DNA from: Tetragonia tetragonoides
Lineage: Eukaryota; Streptophyta; Magnoliopsida; Caryophyllales; Aizoaceae
DNA: 64,000 bases
Assembly (NCBI GenBank): GCA_038025085.1
Contig: CM076148.1
Span: 4,743,501-4,807,500, forward strand
Direction: 5' to 3'
Shown here: piece after piece, positions 24,120 through 35,503 of the stretch
Position numbering within the stretch: position 1 is the first letter of the stretch
Layout of the letters: each line of letters opens with the position of its first letter
The notes under the pieces: generated by a model
What the model was told of the DNA's origin: nothing
The model's database searches: none
What the model saw: the letters and a program-made list of their open reading frames with translations, nothing else
Program-made: the position numbers and the translations under genes

Positions 24120-24450
24120 TTTTTCACTTATTGGACATTACCCAATCAATGCATCGGAAATTCGTAGCAGAACCTTACCCAATCAGTGATAATCAGTGGA
24201 AGGACAGTACCCAATCACTGAGAATCAGTGTCATGTCTCTACCCAATTAGTGAAAATTAGTGGCATGACCAAATCAAATCAATGGAGACTAGTGGAAAAG
24301 AACACATCACTACTCACAGAATCAGTAGCAAGACCTTACTCAATCAGTGAAAATTAGTGGCGGGATCTTACCAAATCATTGAAAATCAGTAGTAATACCT
24401 TGCCCAATCAATGATCGGACCTTACCCAATCGGTGAGAATCAGTGAAAAA
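24120..24450. repeat. Degenerate minisatellite, period about 32 bp
   Basis: About nine head-to-tail copies of a unit close to ACCTTACCCAATCAGTGAAA plus ATCAGTGGCAGG, with many substitutions and small indels. No coding frame runs through it. Confidence 0.75.
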
Positions 24451-24754
24451 AAAAACACCATTACACACAAGCTCATAGATTCAAACCTCACAGAGAACAT
24501 CTATAAAACCTCTGTTAGGTGATGTCCTTTAAGTCACATCCAAAAAGAAAGAACTTTCTCTTTACCAAACCAAAAACCATTAGATATACATAAAGTGGAG
24601 TAAGATCTAATGAGGTCGAGATGTATTTAGACTTATTTGTAACATCTAAAAGAGGAAAGTTTACAAAATTGGACTTTGCTTCTAATCGAAAAGGGAATTG
24701 AAAGAATAGAACAATTGGATACTATATATTAGACTTGATGTAAGGTATGTTCCC

Positions 24755-25010
24755 CCAACTAATTTTTGCTAATATTTGTTGTTGATTATGGATTTTTGTT
24801 GCCTTGTTGAGATTTGTTGATCTTTGTTAAAATTACTGATTCCTGTTTAAATTTGTTGATTTTTATTTGTTAACTTTCGTTGATTTCTACCAAATTGCTT
24901 TGTTGGTTTGTATTGACATATGTTTAAACTTCTTTTTTTTTTTGTGATTTCAATTTTATTCTATTGATTTTTGTTGAACATTATTGATTTTTGTTTATAT
25001 TTGTAAGATC
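24755..25010. repeat. Degenerate TTTGTTGATT-rich repeat
   Basis: Words such as TTTGTTGATTTTTGTT recur every 20-35 bp in imperfect form. It looks like a decayed minisatellite. No gene is present. Confidence 0.45.
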
Positions 25011-25209
25011 AACAAATTTTAATGAAGAAAGTTGAGAAGAATAGACCCTGAGTGAAAATAATTTAAGATAGATTTGATTGGTAATTATGATAGGAATGAT
25101 ACATATTGGACTTAATTAGCTTACATTGGACATGGAAATATGGAATTAATCAAACTCTTTATTTTCTTTTCATCCTTTCTATAGAGATTTAAAAATATAC
25201 TCTAATGGA

Positions 25210-25501
25210 GGCGTTCACTTGCTTGCAATCAAATGCTATGTAATGCAATTATTTTTATAGGGTAGATGTGAGGTGGAAAAGAAAGGAATGAGAGGAAGGA
25301 GATGGAAAAAGTGAGATTGATTACATTATCCAAAGTAATCATCATGGAAAAAGTTGAGCAATTATGATTATATTGGATAATGCAATGAACTCCATTTTTC
25401 TCATCTCTCTCTTCTCGTACCTTTATTTTCCAACTTATATCTACACTGTAAAATAATTGTATTATATTGTATTGCATTTGATTGCAACCAAGTAAACGAG
25501 C
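25210..25501. mobile_element. MITE with TIRs sharing TTGCAATCAAATGC
   Basis: The left end GGCGTTCACTTGCTTGCAAT and the right end on the opposite strand GCTCGTTTACTTGGTTGCAA continue into a shared TCAAATGC and an AT-rich body with a second inverted match (AATTATTTT). About 290 bp, no coding capacity. The superfamily is uncertain because no clear target duplication is visible. Confidence 0.6.
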
Positions 25502-26210
25502 ACAAGCTAGAGACTCTTTCAATTTAGAACATTTTCTATTGTGGTGGAGTTGGTACCTAAACTTTTCATATAAGATATATGCACATATTCTACTTCATTA
25601 TAACGGGTCAATTACTACTCGACAACACAAGTGGAGATACTTTTCCACATAATTATCTAAAATATGAGCCTTGTGGTGGTTTCGCTCTACCGAAAAGTAA
25701 TGATATTAGTGTCTCCAAGTGTGTTGTGTGTAACTAGTAATCTACTACTCTTAGACCCAACACTTGCTTGTCAATTGTCATGCTATTCATCGAATAATAT
25801 GCCTACTTTTTACATTTTTATAAAGGAAATACTTTGCCTAACATAGTCATTTAAATTTACAATAGAATTTGTTTTGAAGATTTCTAGTGGCCGTTTGGTT
25901 CAATTCGAGAATATGGAATTTAATAGTTGTATTTTCCATAAAATATAACTACCTATCAAGTGTTGAAAAATTGGTTGATAATAGAAGAAAGAACTCCTTC
26001 ACTTACCTATGCGGTAGTACTAATATAGGTAGGCAATTTTCTCCATTATGGGAGAAGTAGAATTTTGTGTAAAGATTCACTTGTTACTTTTTTTGTCAAC
26101 CAAATAAATTTTCATGTTTCCAATTTTTAAACAGTTGTATTTTTTCTTTAAAACCATATTGGAAAAGAGGATCCTGCTGGTAATGCAAAGGTTTTTTGGA
26201 AGCCATTGTT
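25502..26210. other. AT-rich DNA left of the nested insertions
   Basis: No supported gene. A possible hAT-like start (GGCCGTTTGGTTC, near 25890) has no partner end that I can find. Confidence 0.4.
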
Positions 26211-26286
26211 TAAGTATAAGCTTGTGTTCTTTTTTTTTTTTTTTTTTTTTTTTGGTTCACGACCAATGGTATCTACCGTCGACCAC

Positions 26287-29107
26287 TGTAACACCCCAAA
26301 TTTTCGTCCAATTTAAAATCATTTAAAATCACGAGTTGCAGCGGAAAAACTCTGAAATCCGAAGCGCTACCGCCGTATTTAATGTTCAAATCAAATACAA
26401 GGCTAGAAATAAAAACAAGTGCTAGAAACCTCAACCCAACATACTAGATAATTAAAATATTAACTATGCTTCAACTAACTTAAAACAGATAATCCAAATA
26501 AAATAAAAGTATTAAACTTATTAATTCTCATGCAAGAGAATTAATCTTCTTACAATAATAAAATCCCAATAATATTAATGTTCCAAACTAAGCAATAAAA
26601 TAAATGTTTTTAGAAGATATACAATCATCTTGGCACGCCTTCCCTAGCTCAACTCCTCGAGCTACAATCCTGTCAATCTACTCCCCCATATAGACAAATT
26701 CCATATAGGTTCATCATAGGCCGACCATTGAAGAGAAATGGACAACAAACACAAGTAAAAAGAAAAACAACTAATCAGCGATGCTGAGTAATTCATAACC
26801 ACATAATCCATCTCAATCTCCAATATTAAGTTCTCATGCTTAATCAAGTAAACTAATCATGCTTTAAGAATAAAGACAATATGCTTTAAAAATAAAGACA
26901 CAATAATCACCAAATAATAAATCTCAGTATTTATTATTATCCATTAGCCAAGTTCATTAGAGAGAAGAGAATCATAAGAATTGTCAAACCAACAGCGGTC
27001 GATTCAATAGGATCTTAGTCCCGTGCACAGTGGCAAAAGAGGGATCAACCGTCCCGGAGTATAGATGACTCCCGAAGTACTTCTAGATGTTCCTAAGTAT
27101 GCATACCCTCTCTCAACCCTTAGGTTTACAAGAAGAACAGTTTCATCCACAAAACTTCACTTGCCCAATCATCATATATGGATACAAGCTTTAACTAAAT
27201 ACATTGAGGCCATAACCAATGGAACCACTCAACATACCAATGACAAATTCTCATTCGCATCCTTTGGTGGATCTCTCACACAAAGAAGTCTTAACTCTCA
27301 ATTCAATTTAATATGGTGATCACATAACAAGTAATACACATAATCTTGGCACTCAAGTAACCCAATATGGTTACAATTTCCGATGACATTTTACATAAAA
27401 GGGGCATCTAGGCCTTAATTCAAAACCACCTAATCAATAGTCAAAGTTCATATTAACTTATTGAAGTAACATGCTTCTAACATGATTCCACATGCTTACT
27501 AACATGATACAAAAATAGCATTTTCGAGCTATATCCAATTGAACAATTATTGACATAATTTTTCGTTCAATAACCAAATAAACATGCATCTCCTCACATG
27601 AATATTAATCAAGTAGACAATGCTACACAAGTGAATTTCCAACATTATACATGCATTCACTATCATATAATTCTATACGAATCATCACAAGGAAATAAAC
27701 ATCAATTATTCCTTCTCAAATATTCACAAGTCCAAAAATGAATTCACACACCTAATTTAATACTAGACAATGAATACAAATCCCAACGATATGAATTATG
27801 ACAAAGAGTTTTCATAATTCATAGAGACATGAACTACCTTTAGCAGTAGGCAATCACATAAACAAATAACGTAAGCTCCTTACGTTCAAGCGCGGTCAAA
27901 GGGTCCTAACAAATCCACAATGTAACAATAGTCAATACCTTGACTTCTAAACCACTTTATTAAACTTTAAAGATGATTTAGCATCCTTAATTTAATTAAT
28001 TAAGTTGTTGAAATTTTCAGTTACTCATGCATGCTCAAAGTTTCCAAAAACGAATTTGCATAAACAAAATAGGAAACTTTCCAAAACTCTAAATAAGTCA
28101 ACTAGTCAAAGCAAGTCAACACCCAAACCAACACCAACATCACCACCACCAGCGGGCCCCACCACCAGCGGGCCCGCTGGTGGGTCCGCCGGCAGGCGCC
28201 TGGTGGCGCACGGCTGCCAGCGACGGTCGTGCAGGCTCGGCCGTGTGGCCCTAATATAATTTTTTTTTTTTTTTTTTTGTTAATCAATTCAACAAACCCT
28301 AATCTAATTAAATCTAAAATACATAAATTTTCAGATTTAATTAAATTACAAAGATCCAATCTTTTTCATTCAAACTTGATTCAATTCAATAAAAACCACA
28401 AATCAAACCCTAATCATGATTCTATCATGCAAATTAAATAGAATCTAACAAACCCTAGATAATACTAAATTAGGGTTTATCATACAAAACTAGGGTTCAT
28501 GAAAACATACTTGAATTGAATCAAAAACGTTTAATAATCAAAGAAAATCAATTTAGAATACTTACTTGAAAATTCAAGGGATTAAAACTGAGCAAGATGG
28601 ATTGTGAAAAGTGATGAACTTTTCTCCTTCTTTTTGCTCTGGGATTTTCAGCCGTGAGGTGAAGAGAGCGAGAGAACGTGTGTTTTTTTTTTTTTTTTTT
28701 TTGGTAAAGAATCAGTTATGTGAGGAAGTTGAGTATATTTAGGAATCCCCAAATCTACTCCTTCTTTACTAAACTGTTTCTTTCCTAAAAACTCTCCTTA
28801 ATTCCCTCCACTTACCAAATATTTTAGGAAACCAAATTTTGCAAAATAAAATCTGAATATTTGGTCCCATATTTTCGGCCATATGGCCAAAAATATTGGC
28901 CCAACCCTTATTACCGAAATTATGGCCCAAAATTCCCTTTTTATTTATTTGGCCCAATCATAATTTAATTAGGTCCAAAACCAAAACCCATATATTAATT
29001 AGGCACTTTAAAAATTTATGAGACCAATTAAATATTTTAAATACGAAATTGCATTTTCTTTTTAAGTAATTATTATTCTAAAATGAATAAAAATTACGGG
29101 TATTACA
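26287..29107 (-). repeat. 3' LTR of the retrotransposon
   Basis: Downstream LTR with respect to element direction; 2821 bp. It is AT-rich with a short GC-rich hairpin-forming island around 28140-28250. Compared with the other LTR it has a longer poly(T) run (about 28260-28278) and one copy, not three, of the AATTAAATATTT unit near its inner end. Confidence 0.95.
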
Positions 29108-29120
29108 TTCTTACCCCCTT
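29108..29120 (-). promoter_or_regulatory. Polypurine tract for plus-strand priming
   Basis: Minus-strand AAGGGGGTAAGAA sits directly against the 3' LTR, where the polypurine primer of LTR elements is expected. A perfect-looking hairpin half-site TTTCGAGG/CGAAAC lies just upstream. Confidence 0.7.
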
Positions 29121-29279
29121 AAAAGAAGTTTCGTCCTCGAAACTTAGAATCACCACCAAAGTGAAGCTAGTTCCATAAGGCGAAGTTTTTCCAGTACACT
29201 TTCAAAGTTCAATACACAACATGTAACTTGAAAGTTTAAAAGTTTCACCCAACTTTTCCAAATAACAAATTGAGCATGA

Positions 29280-29306
29280 TGCAATGCAATGCAATGCAAT
29301 GCAATG
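29280..29306. repeat. (GCAAT)n microsatellite inside the retrotransposon
   Basis: Five head-to-tail GCAAT units in the untranslated part between integrase and the 3' LTR. Confidence 0.85.
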
Positions 29307-29340
29307 AGTTTTCCAGTCTTTGTTCTTTTCTTTTGTGGAT

Positions 29341-29383
29341 TGTTACACCCTTCCCCCCTTAAAAAGGTTTCGACCTCGAAACC
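29341..29383 (-). promoter_or_regulatory. Second polypurine/hairpin module
   Basis: On the minus strand GGTTTCGAGGTCGAAACC, an inverted repeat with a two-base loop, is followed by a purine run ending GGGGGGAAGGG and then TGTAACA. This copies the layout next to the true 3' LTR (hairpin, purine tract, TGTAA), about 235 bp away. Confidence 0.6.
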
Positions 29384-29387
29384 AAGG

Positions 29388-32300
29388 TTAAGTACCTTGT
29401 TCGAACAATTGAGGATAACGCTTGCGCATGTCAGTCTTAGTTTCCCAAGTCGCCTCTTCGACTTTGTGTTTAGCCCACAACACTTTGACTACCTTTTCTG
29501 GGTTCAGCACATGACTCGGATCATGGTGATATCTTTTGAGCTGTGACACGTGGCACACATCGTGCACTTGCTCCAAATCCATAGGCATAGCAAGCCTATA
29601 AGCGACCTCTCCAACTCTTTCAAGAATCTCATAAGGTCCAATGTACTTTGGGCTAAGCTTCCCTTTACGCCCAAATCTCATAACTCCACGAGTAGGCGAT
29701 ACTTTGAGAAGTACCTTCTCACCCACTTGGAATTCCTCCATTCGTCGATGTTGATCTGCATAGGCTTTCTGTCTATCTTGTGCAGCTTTGATCTTCTCTT
29801 GGACAAGTTTCACTTGATCCATAGTCTCTTGGATAAAGTCCGGACCCAAAACAAAGGTTTCACTTATGTCGCTCCAACACGTAGGAGAATGACACTTTCT
29901 CCCATACAACGCCTCGTAAGGTGCCCTACCAATGCTCGCATGGTAGCTATTGTTGTAGGAGAACTCAATCAAAGGCAAACTCTTCTCCCAAGAGTCCTTC
30001 ATCTCTAGAGCACAAGCTCGTAACATGTCCTCCAATGTCTGAATAGTACGCTCCGTTTGACCATCTGTCGCAGGATGAAATGTTGTACTAAATTTCAATT
30101 TCGTACCAAAGGCTTCTTGTAATTTGCCCCAAAAATTTGACAAGAATCTCGTATCCCTGTCTGACACAATGTCTTTAGGTACTCCATGTAACCTCAAGAC
30201 CTCTTTCACACAAGCTGCGGCGAGTTGGTCCATTGACCAAGTCTTCTTCATTGCAATGAATCTCGTCGTTTTTGTCAGTCGGTCGACAATAACCCAAATA
30301 GTGTCTTTGCCAGACCTCGTCTTTGGTAATCCAGTCACGAAATCCATCGAGATTGAATCCCACTTCCATCCAGGAATTTCTAGAGATTGAACAAGACCTC
30401 CAAGCCTCCTGTGTTCGATCTTCAACTTTTGGCAAGTAAGACATTTTGCCACATACTCAGCACATTCTCGCTTCATGTTCATCCACCAAAACTGGAGTTT
30501 CAAGTCTTTGTACAACTTATCACCTCCTGGGAGAACAGAATACACAGTTCCATGCGCCTCATCTAGAATTTTCCTTTTCAGCTCGTCCTTGTCAGGTATA
30601 CACCATCGTCCCTTCATCTTGATCGTACCATCATCAAGGATTTCAAAATCAGGATGCTTCCTCTCCTTTATCTTGACACGTACTTCCTCTAGAAACGGGT
30701 CATTAACTTACAACTGTTGGATCTCATCATAGATCGATGGTCGCACCACAAGTGCATTCAGTAACACTGCAGTCTCACCTTGTTGAACAACTTTTAGGTC
30801 CAACTTTCTGAATTCCTCACACAAGTCATGCGGTAGTACCATCATGCTATTCACAGTATGTGAAGTCTTCCTACTCAACCCATCAGCCACTACATTGGCC
30901 TTTCCCTCGTGATACTGAATATCCAGATCGTACTCAGATATCAACTCGAGCCATCTTCGTTGCCTCATATTCAACTCCTTTTGAGTGAAGATATACTTCA
31001 AACTCTTGTGATCTGTAAAGATCTTGCAATGAGCTCCATATAAGTAATGCCTCAAAATTTTCAAGGCAAAAATCATAGCAGCTAACTCCATGTCATGAGT
31101 AGGGTAGTTCTTCTCATGCACTTTCAATTGGCGAGAGGCATAAGCAACCACCTTGCCATTCTGCATAAGCACACACCCCAACCCATTCTTGGATGCGTCA
31201 CTGTAGACCTCAAATCCTTCCGTTCCAGATGGTAAAATCAACACTGGTGCTGGTTGTCAACCTCTTCTTAAGCTCTTGAAAAGCTTCTTCACATTGTTCA
31301 GTCCACTTGCACTTCATCTCCTTCTTCATAAAATTTGTGATAGGTCTAGCCACCTTGGAGAAGTCTTGCACAAATCTCCTATAGTAGCCAGCCAAACCGA
31401 GGAAACTTCTCACCTCAGTCACACTTTTCGGAGCAGGCCAATCTATAACTGCCCGAATCTTAGAAGGATCTACAGAGACTCCTTCTTTAGAGATAATGTG
31501 CCCAAGAAAGGCAACACTCTCCAGCCAAAACTCACACTTTGAGAGTTTAGCGTACAACTCATTTCACAAAACCTCTAAAACAGTCCTCAAATGTCTTGCG
31601 TTTTCCTCCTCGTCTTTCGAATACACCAAAGTGTCATCGATAAACACGACCACAAAACTATCCAGATATGGTCTAAAGGTGTTATTCATCATCTCCATAA
31701 ACTTGGCAGGTGCATTAGTTAACCCAAATGGCATAACAGTAAACTCATAATGCCCATACCTTTTCCTAAAGGCAGTTTTCGCAATGTCGACCTCATCAAT
31801 TCTCAGCTGATGATAACCAGACCGCAAATCCACCTTCGAAAACACTCTAGCTCCTTGGAGTTGATCGAACCGGCCTTCAATTCTAGGTAGGGGATACCTA
31901 TTCTTGACTGTGACCTTATTCAACTCTCGATAGTCAATGCAGAGACGCAGACCACCATCCTTCTTACGCACAAATAGAACTGGTGCGCCCCAAGGTGACA
32001 CACTAGGTCTAATGTACCCTTTATCCAACAACTCCTCTAATTGCTCCTTCAGTTCTTTCATCTCTAAAGGTGCCATTCTATACGGTGCACTCGAAATCGG
32101 ACTTGTACCAAGAACTAGGTCGATCTGAAACACAGTATCCCTCACTGGTGGCATACCAGGAATCTCCTTAGGAAAGACGTCCGGAAACTCATTGACCACA
32201 TTAATCTTTGAGATTTCCTCGTCTACTCCCTCCATATTCTGAATGTGACACAGAAATCCCTCACATCCCTTCTCTAAGTGCTTTTTCGCCCTTAACATTG

Positions 32301-33036
32301 AAATAATCCCAAGTCCTCCCTTAGTGACAATTCCTTTATAAGAAATTCTATTACCCCTAGGCCCTTTCAACGATATCTTTTGTTCACTACAATCGATTCT
32401 CGCTTTGTACTTGTTAAGCCAGTTCATTCCTAGGATAACATCAAAATCTTCTAACTGAAACTCAATCAGGTCTGTAGGCAATTCAGACCCTGCAATGTTC
32501 ACTCGAACATTGGAATGGATTACTCTACGCAATACCACCTTCCCAGTGGGAGTGGTTATGCTAGTCTCTAAAGGTTCTGTGACAGTTGAGCCTTGAAATT
32601 CCTCATGTTTCTTAACAAAGTTCTTAAATATGAATGAATATGATGCTCCAGAATCAAATAACACATAGGCAGGCAAAGAATTTACTAGAAACGTACCAGT
32701 CACCACATTGTTTGCCGCATCAGTCTGTGCTTGATTCATTACAAACAAACGACCTTCATTTCTGTTCTGGTTGCCATTGTTGTTCTGAACATTTCCAGCC
32801 TGTCCATTCGGCCCATTCTGTCGATTACCACCCTGGTTGTTCCTATTCTGACCCTGAGCTGCAGGAGCTTGAACATTGTTGTTGCCCCCACCATTGTTCA
32901 CGGTCTTGCCCTTCTGAGGACAATCAAAAGAACGATGCCCCATCTCTTGACAAGTGTAGCACCTCACCTTATTTCCAGCACAATCAAGCCCTGGGTGATT
33001 CTTATTACATTTCCTGCAAATGTAGGGTTTACCCTT
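29388..33036 (-). pseudogene. pol: Broken pol (zinc knuckles, protease, RT, RNase H, integrase, partial chromodomain)
   Basis: Reading downward from 33036: CCHC-type zinc knuckles ([13 protein letters not shown] and [14 protein letters not shown]), an aspartic protease site (FDSGASYSF near 32640), reverse transcriptase with its FIDD catalytic box near 31640, RNase H from about 31220 ([24 protein letters not shown]), and integrase from about 30500 (HH-CC finger MKRECAEYVAKCLTCQKLK; the core with DRLTK and DGQTERT). The C-terminus keeps VKVLWAKHKVEEATWE, the second half of a chromodomain. Breaks: in-frame stops at 31564-31566 and 30708-30710, a frameshift near 31250, and the stop at 33037 separating it from gag. 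The copy cannot make a complete polyprotein. Confidence 0.92.
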
Positions 33037-33124
33037 TCAACCCCCATTACCTTTATGGCCATTCCCATTGCCATTCTTGCCATTTTCACTCTTGAAATTC
33101 CCACCCTCATTGTGGTTATTCCCC

Positions 33125-33201
<77 letters not shown>

Positions 33202-33963
33202 CCCTCCCCGAAACTTTTCCTTCTTCTCATCACCACTAACCGGCGATTCCTCAAACTTTCTCTTCGTCCCAGTCACCTCCTCCCGTTGCTTATAAATCGC
33301 AGCTTGATTCGCAGCCCGATTGTAAGCCTCTTGCACAGTTCGACACTTGAAACCTCCAAAAGATTCACGAATGGTCCAATACAACCCATTCTGGAATTTA
33401 CGGGCCCTTTGCTCTTCTGTAGAGACTAACTCTCCAGCAAAACGAGCAAGGTCGTCAAACTTTTCCATATATTCTTGAACGGTCATCCTTCCCTGGATAA
33501 GGTTCAAGAACTCGTTATATTTCTGGTCTTGGAGATATTCTGGGTAGAATTTCTCTCGAAGAGCCGTTTTGAACATCTCCCAATTAAAACCCGGTCGAGC
33601 TCTAATTGCGGTACCGTTGGTTGTCCACCATCGATCGGCCTTCTTTCGGAGTAGATAGATAGCACTATCCACCTTGAGTTCCTCTGGGCATCCCGTTACC
33701 ACGAAAATCTTCTCTAGATCCCGCGTCCAGTCATCAAGCAATACAGGGTCCTCGTGCCCCTCGAAGATAGGCGGGTTATGCCCTTTGATCTTCTTGGATA
33801 CGGCGGCGAAGTCATCACCCCCAGTAACCCGTGTGTCCTCTCTTTGCATCATCTGCGCAATGAATGCATTGGATTGCGCCAGAGCTTGCTGCGATTGAGC
33901 AAGTTGCGCCATCTGTTCCCCATTTCCGACACCTCCGTTGTCGTCATTATTATTATCCCCCAT
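33037..33963 (-). CDS. gag: gag of the retrotransposon, with a poly-Asn tract
   Basis: Encodes 308 residues. The central part matches the retrotransposon gag fold (WTRDLEKIFVVTGCPEE, FNWEMFKTALREKFYP, MTVQEYMEKFDDLARFAGEL), the capsid-like domain that assembles the particle. The N-terminus is Asn/Gln-rich. Near the C-terminus an (AAC)n tract (33127-33201) encodes about 25 consecutive Asn. The frame ends at a TGA (33037-33039); the same frame continues past it into the zinc knuckles, so gag and pol were probably one frame. Confidence 0.92.
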
Positions 33964-34511
33964 TGAACTGTTCGAACCTTCGATTCTCTGTCTGTTTCAT
34001 CTAGGTGGCATCTAGCGACCTAAATGATCAACAAAAATCAAAGAAAAGGGTATTAGATACCCATATCACACTTAGGTGCGATAATCACATCTAACATATA
34101 CACTTGACTCATATATATGTTCACTAGCCAACTAGGGCTCTAGGCTCTTATTGCGTTCAAGCATGGGCTTATCACACTCTTGCGTACTAGGAAGTTCAAG
34201 TTTCAATTGACTTTGTTCTTCCTCATAAGTAACAAATAACAATAAAAAAGAAACATCCATGCCTTTCATAGGCGTTTTCACGATAATCATGCTCCAAATA
34301 GCAAGTAAATCACACATTTCTTGCAAAAATCAATCTCATATATCAAATAATCAAGTATTTGTTCTCAAAATGAGGACTTGTCACACCAAGCCTCCATAGC
34401 ATGAATAAAGTAAAAACAATAACATTCTAAAATAATGTCAAAGCAATTGGCTCACAGGCCCAAATATTGTCTCACATAGTTTACTCCAATAAAACTAGAT
34501 AAAACTAAGAA
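33964..34511 (-). other. Spacer between the upstream ORF and gag
   Basis: Untranslated internal region of the retrotransposon. No open frame of interest. A stretch starting near 34130 has a 64-codon open frame that looks accidental. Confidence 0.5.
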
Positions 34512-35237
34512 CTACGCTCCTCTTGCACGGTTTCTCAAAGGGTAGCGACATACATGTGTCACTATGACCTCTTCCTCCTCCTCCTCCTCCTCCATGGGTT
34601 CCTCTTCCTCTGGATCCTCTTCTTCCTCAGTAAGGGTCCTTGGCTCGTTTGTTTGGCCGTTCAGGCCCACGGGCCAGTCTCTCACTGCACTAGGCCTAGA
34701 TGGCCTTGCAGGAACCTCAGGAACAGCAGGTACATGATCCTCCTCCCTTTCTGCGGCAGATGCTTCGGACCCCGCGGCGTAGAAGTCTCTATCGAATGCC
34801 CGTTTGAGATCGGCGTCTGCCTCTTCTGGAGTCATATCGTCATCCACCTCGTGCAATGGGTTGTACCCTCTCGCATTCTCCACGTACACATCGTAGGGAT
34901 CTCTCAACAAGTCTGGTTGGTCTCGATCCCATGCATACGCCTTATCCATCATTGACTCTAAGGTCTCCTCGTAGAGGTACTCTCTATCAAGACGTAAATC
35001 CCAGTCCATTCGCCAATCCCTGTAAAAACGGTACCACTTGAGCTACGCGTAGGCGAAGCTATTGATGAAGTGGTAGGCTTTCATCCTGTTTGAGCGTGTC
35101 GTGGAATTGACGCCATGTTCTTCGTTGTATCGTTCGAACACTTCCCGAACGAGATCGAAGTACTCCTCCAGACGGCCTCCATCATACCTAAGATCTCGTG
35201 GATCCATAGGCATCACCGGTCGTTCAAGCTTTACCAT
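34512..35237 (-). pseudogene. Extra acidic ORF upstream of gag, one in-frame stop
   Basis: Between the primer site and gag, same strand. The frame runs 242 codons from ATG at 35237 to TGA at 34512 and is interrupted only by a TAG at 35043-35045. The N-terminal part is mixed (ERPVMPMDPRDLRYDGGRL; EYFDLVREVFERYNEEH). The C-terminal part is strongly acidic, with runs of Glu near 34560-34630, and closes on a basic RYPLRNRARGA. It does not resemble gag, pol or envelope proteins that I know. Extra ORFs before gag are known in Ogre-type Ty3/gypsy elements, but I cannot relate this one to them. It could encode an accessory protein or be captured host sequence. Confidence 0.6.
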
Positions 35238-35487
35238 CTACAAGCGAGAAACAACACGTTAGTACTTCACTCGAGTACTTCATATAATACCAAAACAAGT
35301 AAACATAACCAATCAACTCATTTTGGCTTTATAAGGCTTTCATTCACATAACTTAAGTCTATTTAAATTTTTGACTATGAGCACACCATAATGATATACT
35401 TTTCCCAATAAGTCATTCATACTCTTAGGTAAAAATCCTAACAAAGGCTTCTAAGTTAGAAGCCTCTTAAGTCAAAGGTTTAACAAA

Positions 35488-35500
35488 GGCTCTGATACCA
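35488..35500 (-). promoter_or_regulatory. Primer-binding site, tRNA-iMet
   Basis: On the minus strand TGGTATCAGAGCC begins three bases inside the 5' LTR. This is the standard plant site complementary to the 3' end of initiator methionine tRNA, and it fixes the direction of the element. Confidence 0.95.
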
Positions 35501-35503
35501 ACT

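Noticed and set aside
24120..24450. A CRISPR-like array
   Set aside because: The repeats are directly adjacent and degenerate with no unique spacers, and this is plant nuclear DNA.
27065..27319. 84-codon plus-strand frame present in both LTRs (also 36261-36515)
   Set aside because: Its presence in both LTRs follows from LTR duplication. It is antisense to the element and has no recognisable features.
32731..33429. 232-codon plus-strand frame with a long Val run
   Set aside because: It is the antisense shadow of gag-pol; the Val (or Leu) run is the complement of the AAC repeat that encodes poly-Asn.
34554..34955. 133-codon plus-strand frame
   Set aside because: Antisense to the acidic upstream ORF; its Leu-rich start mirrors the Glu codons of the other strand.
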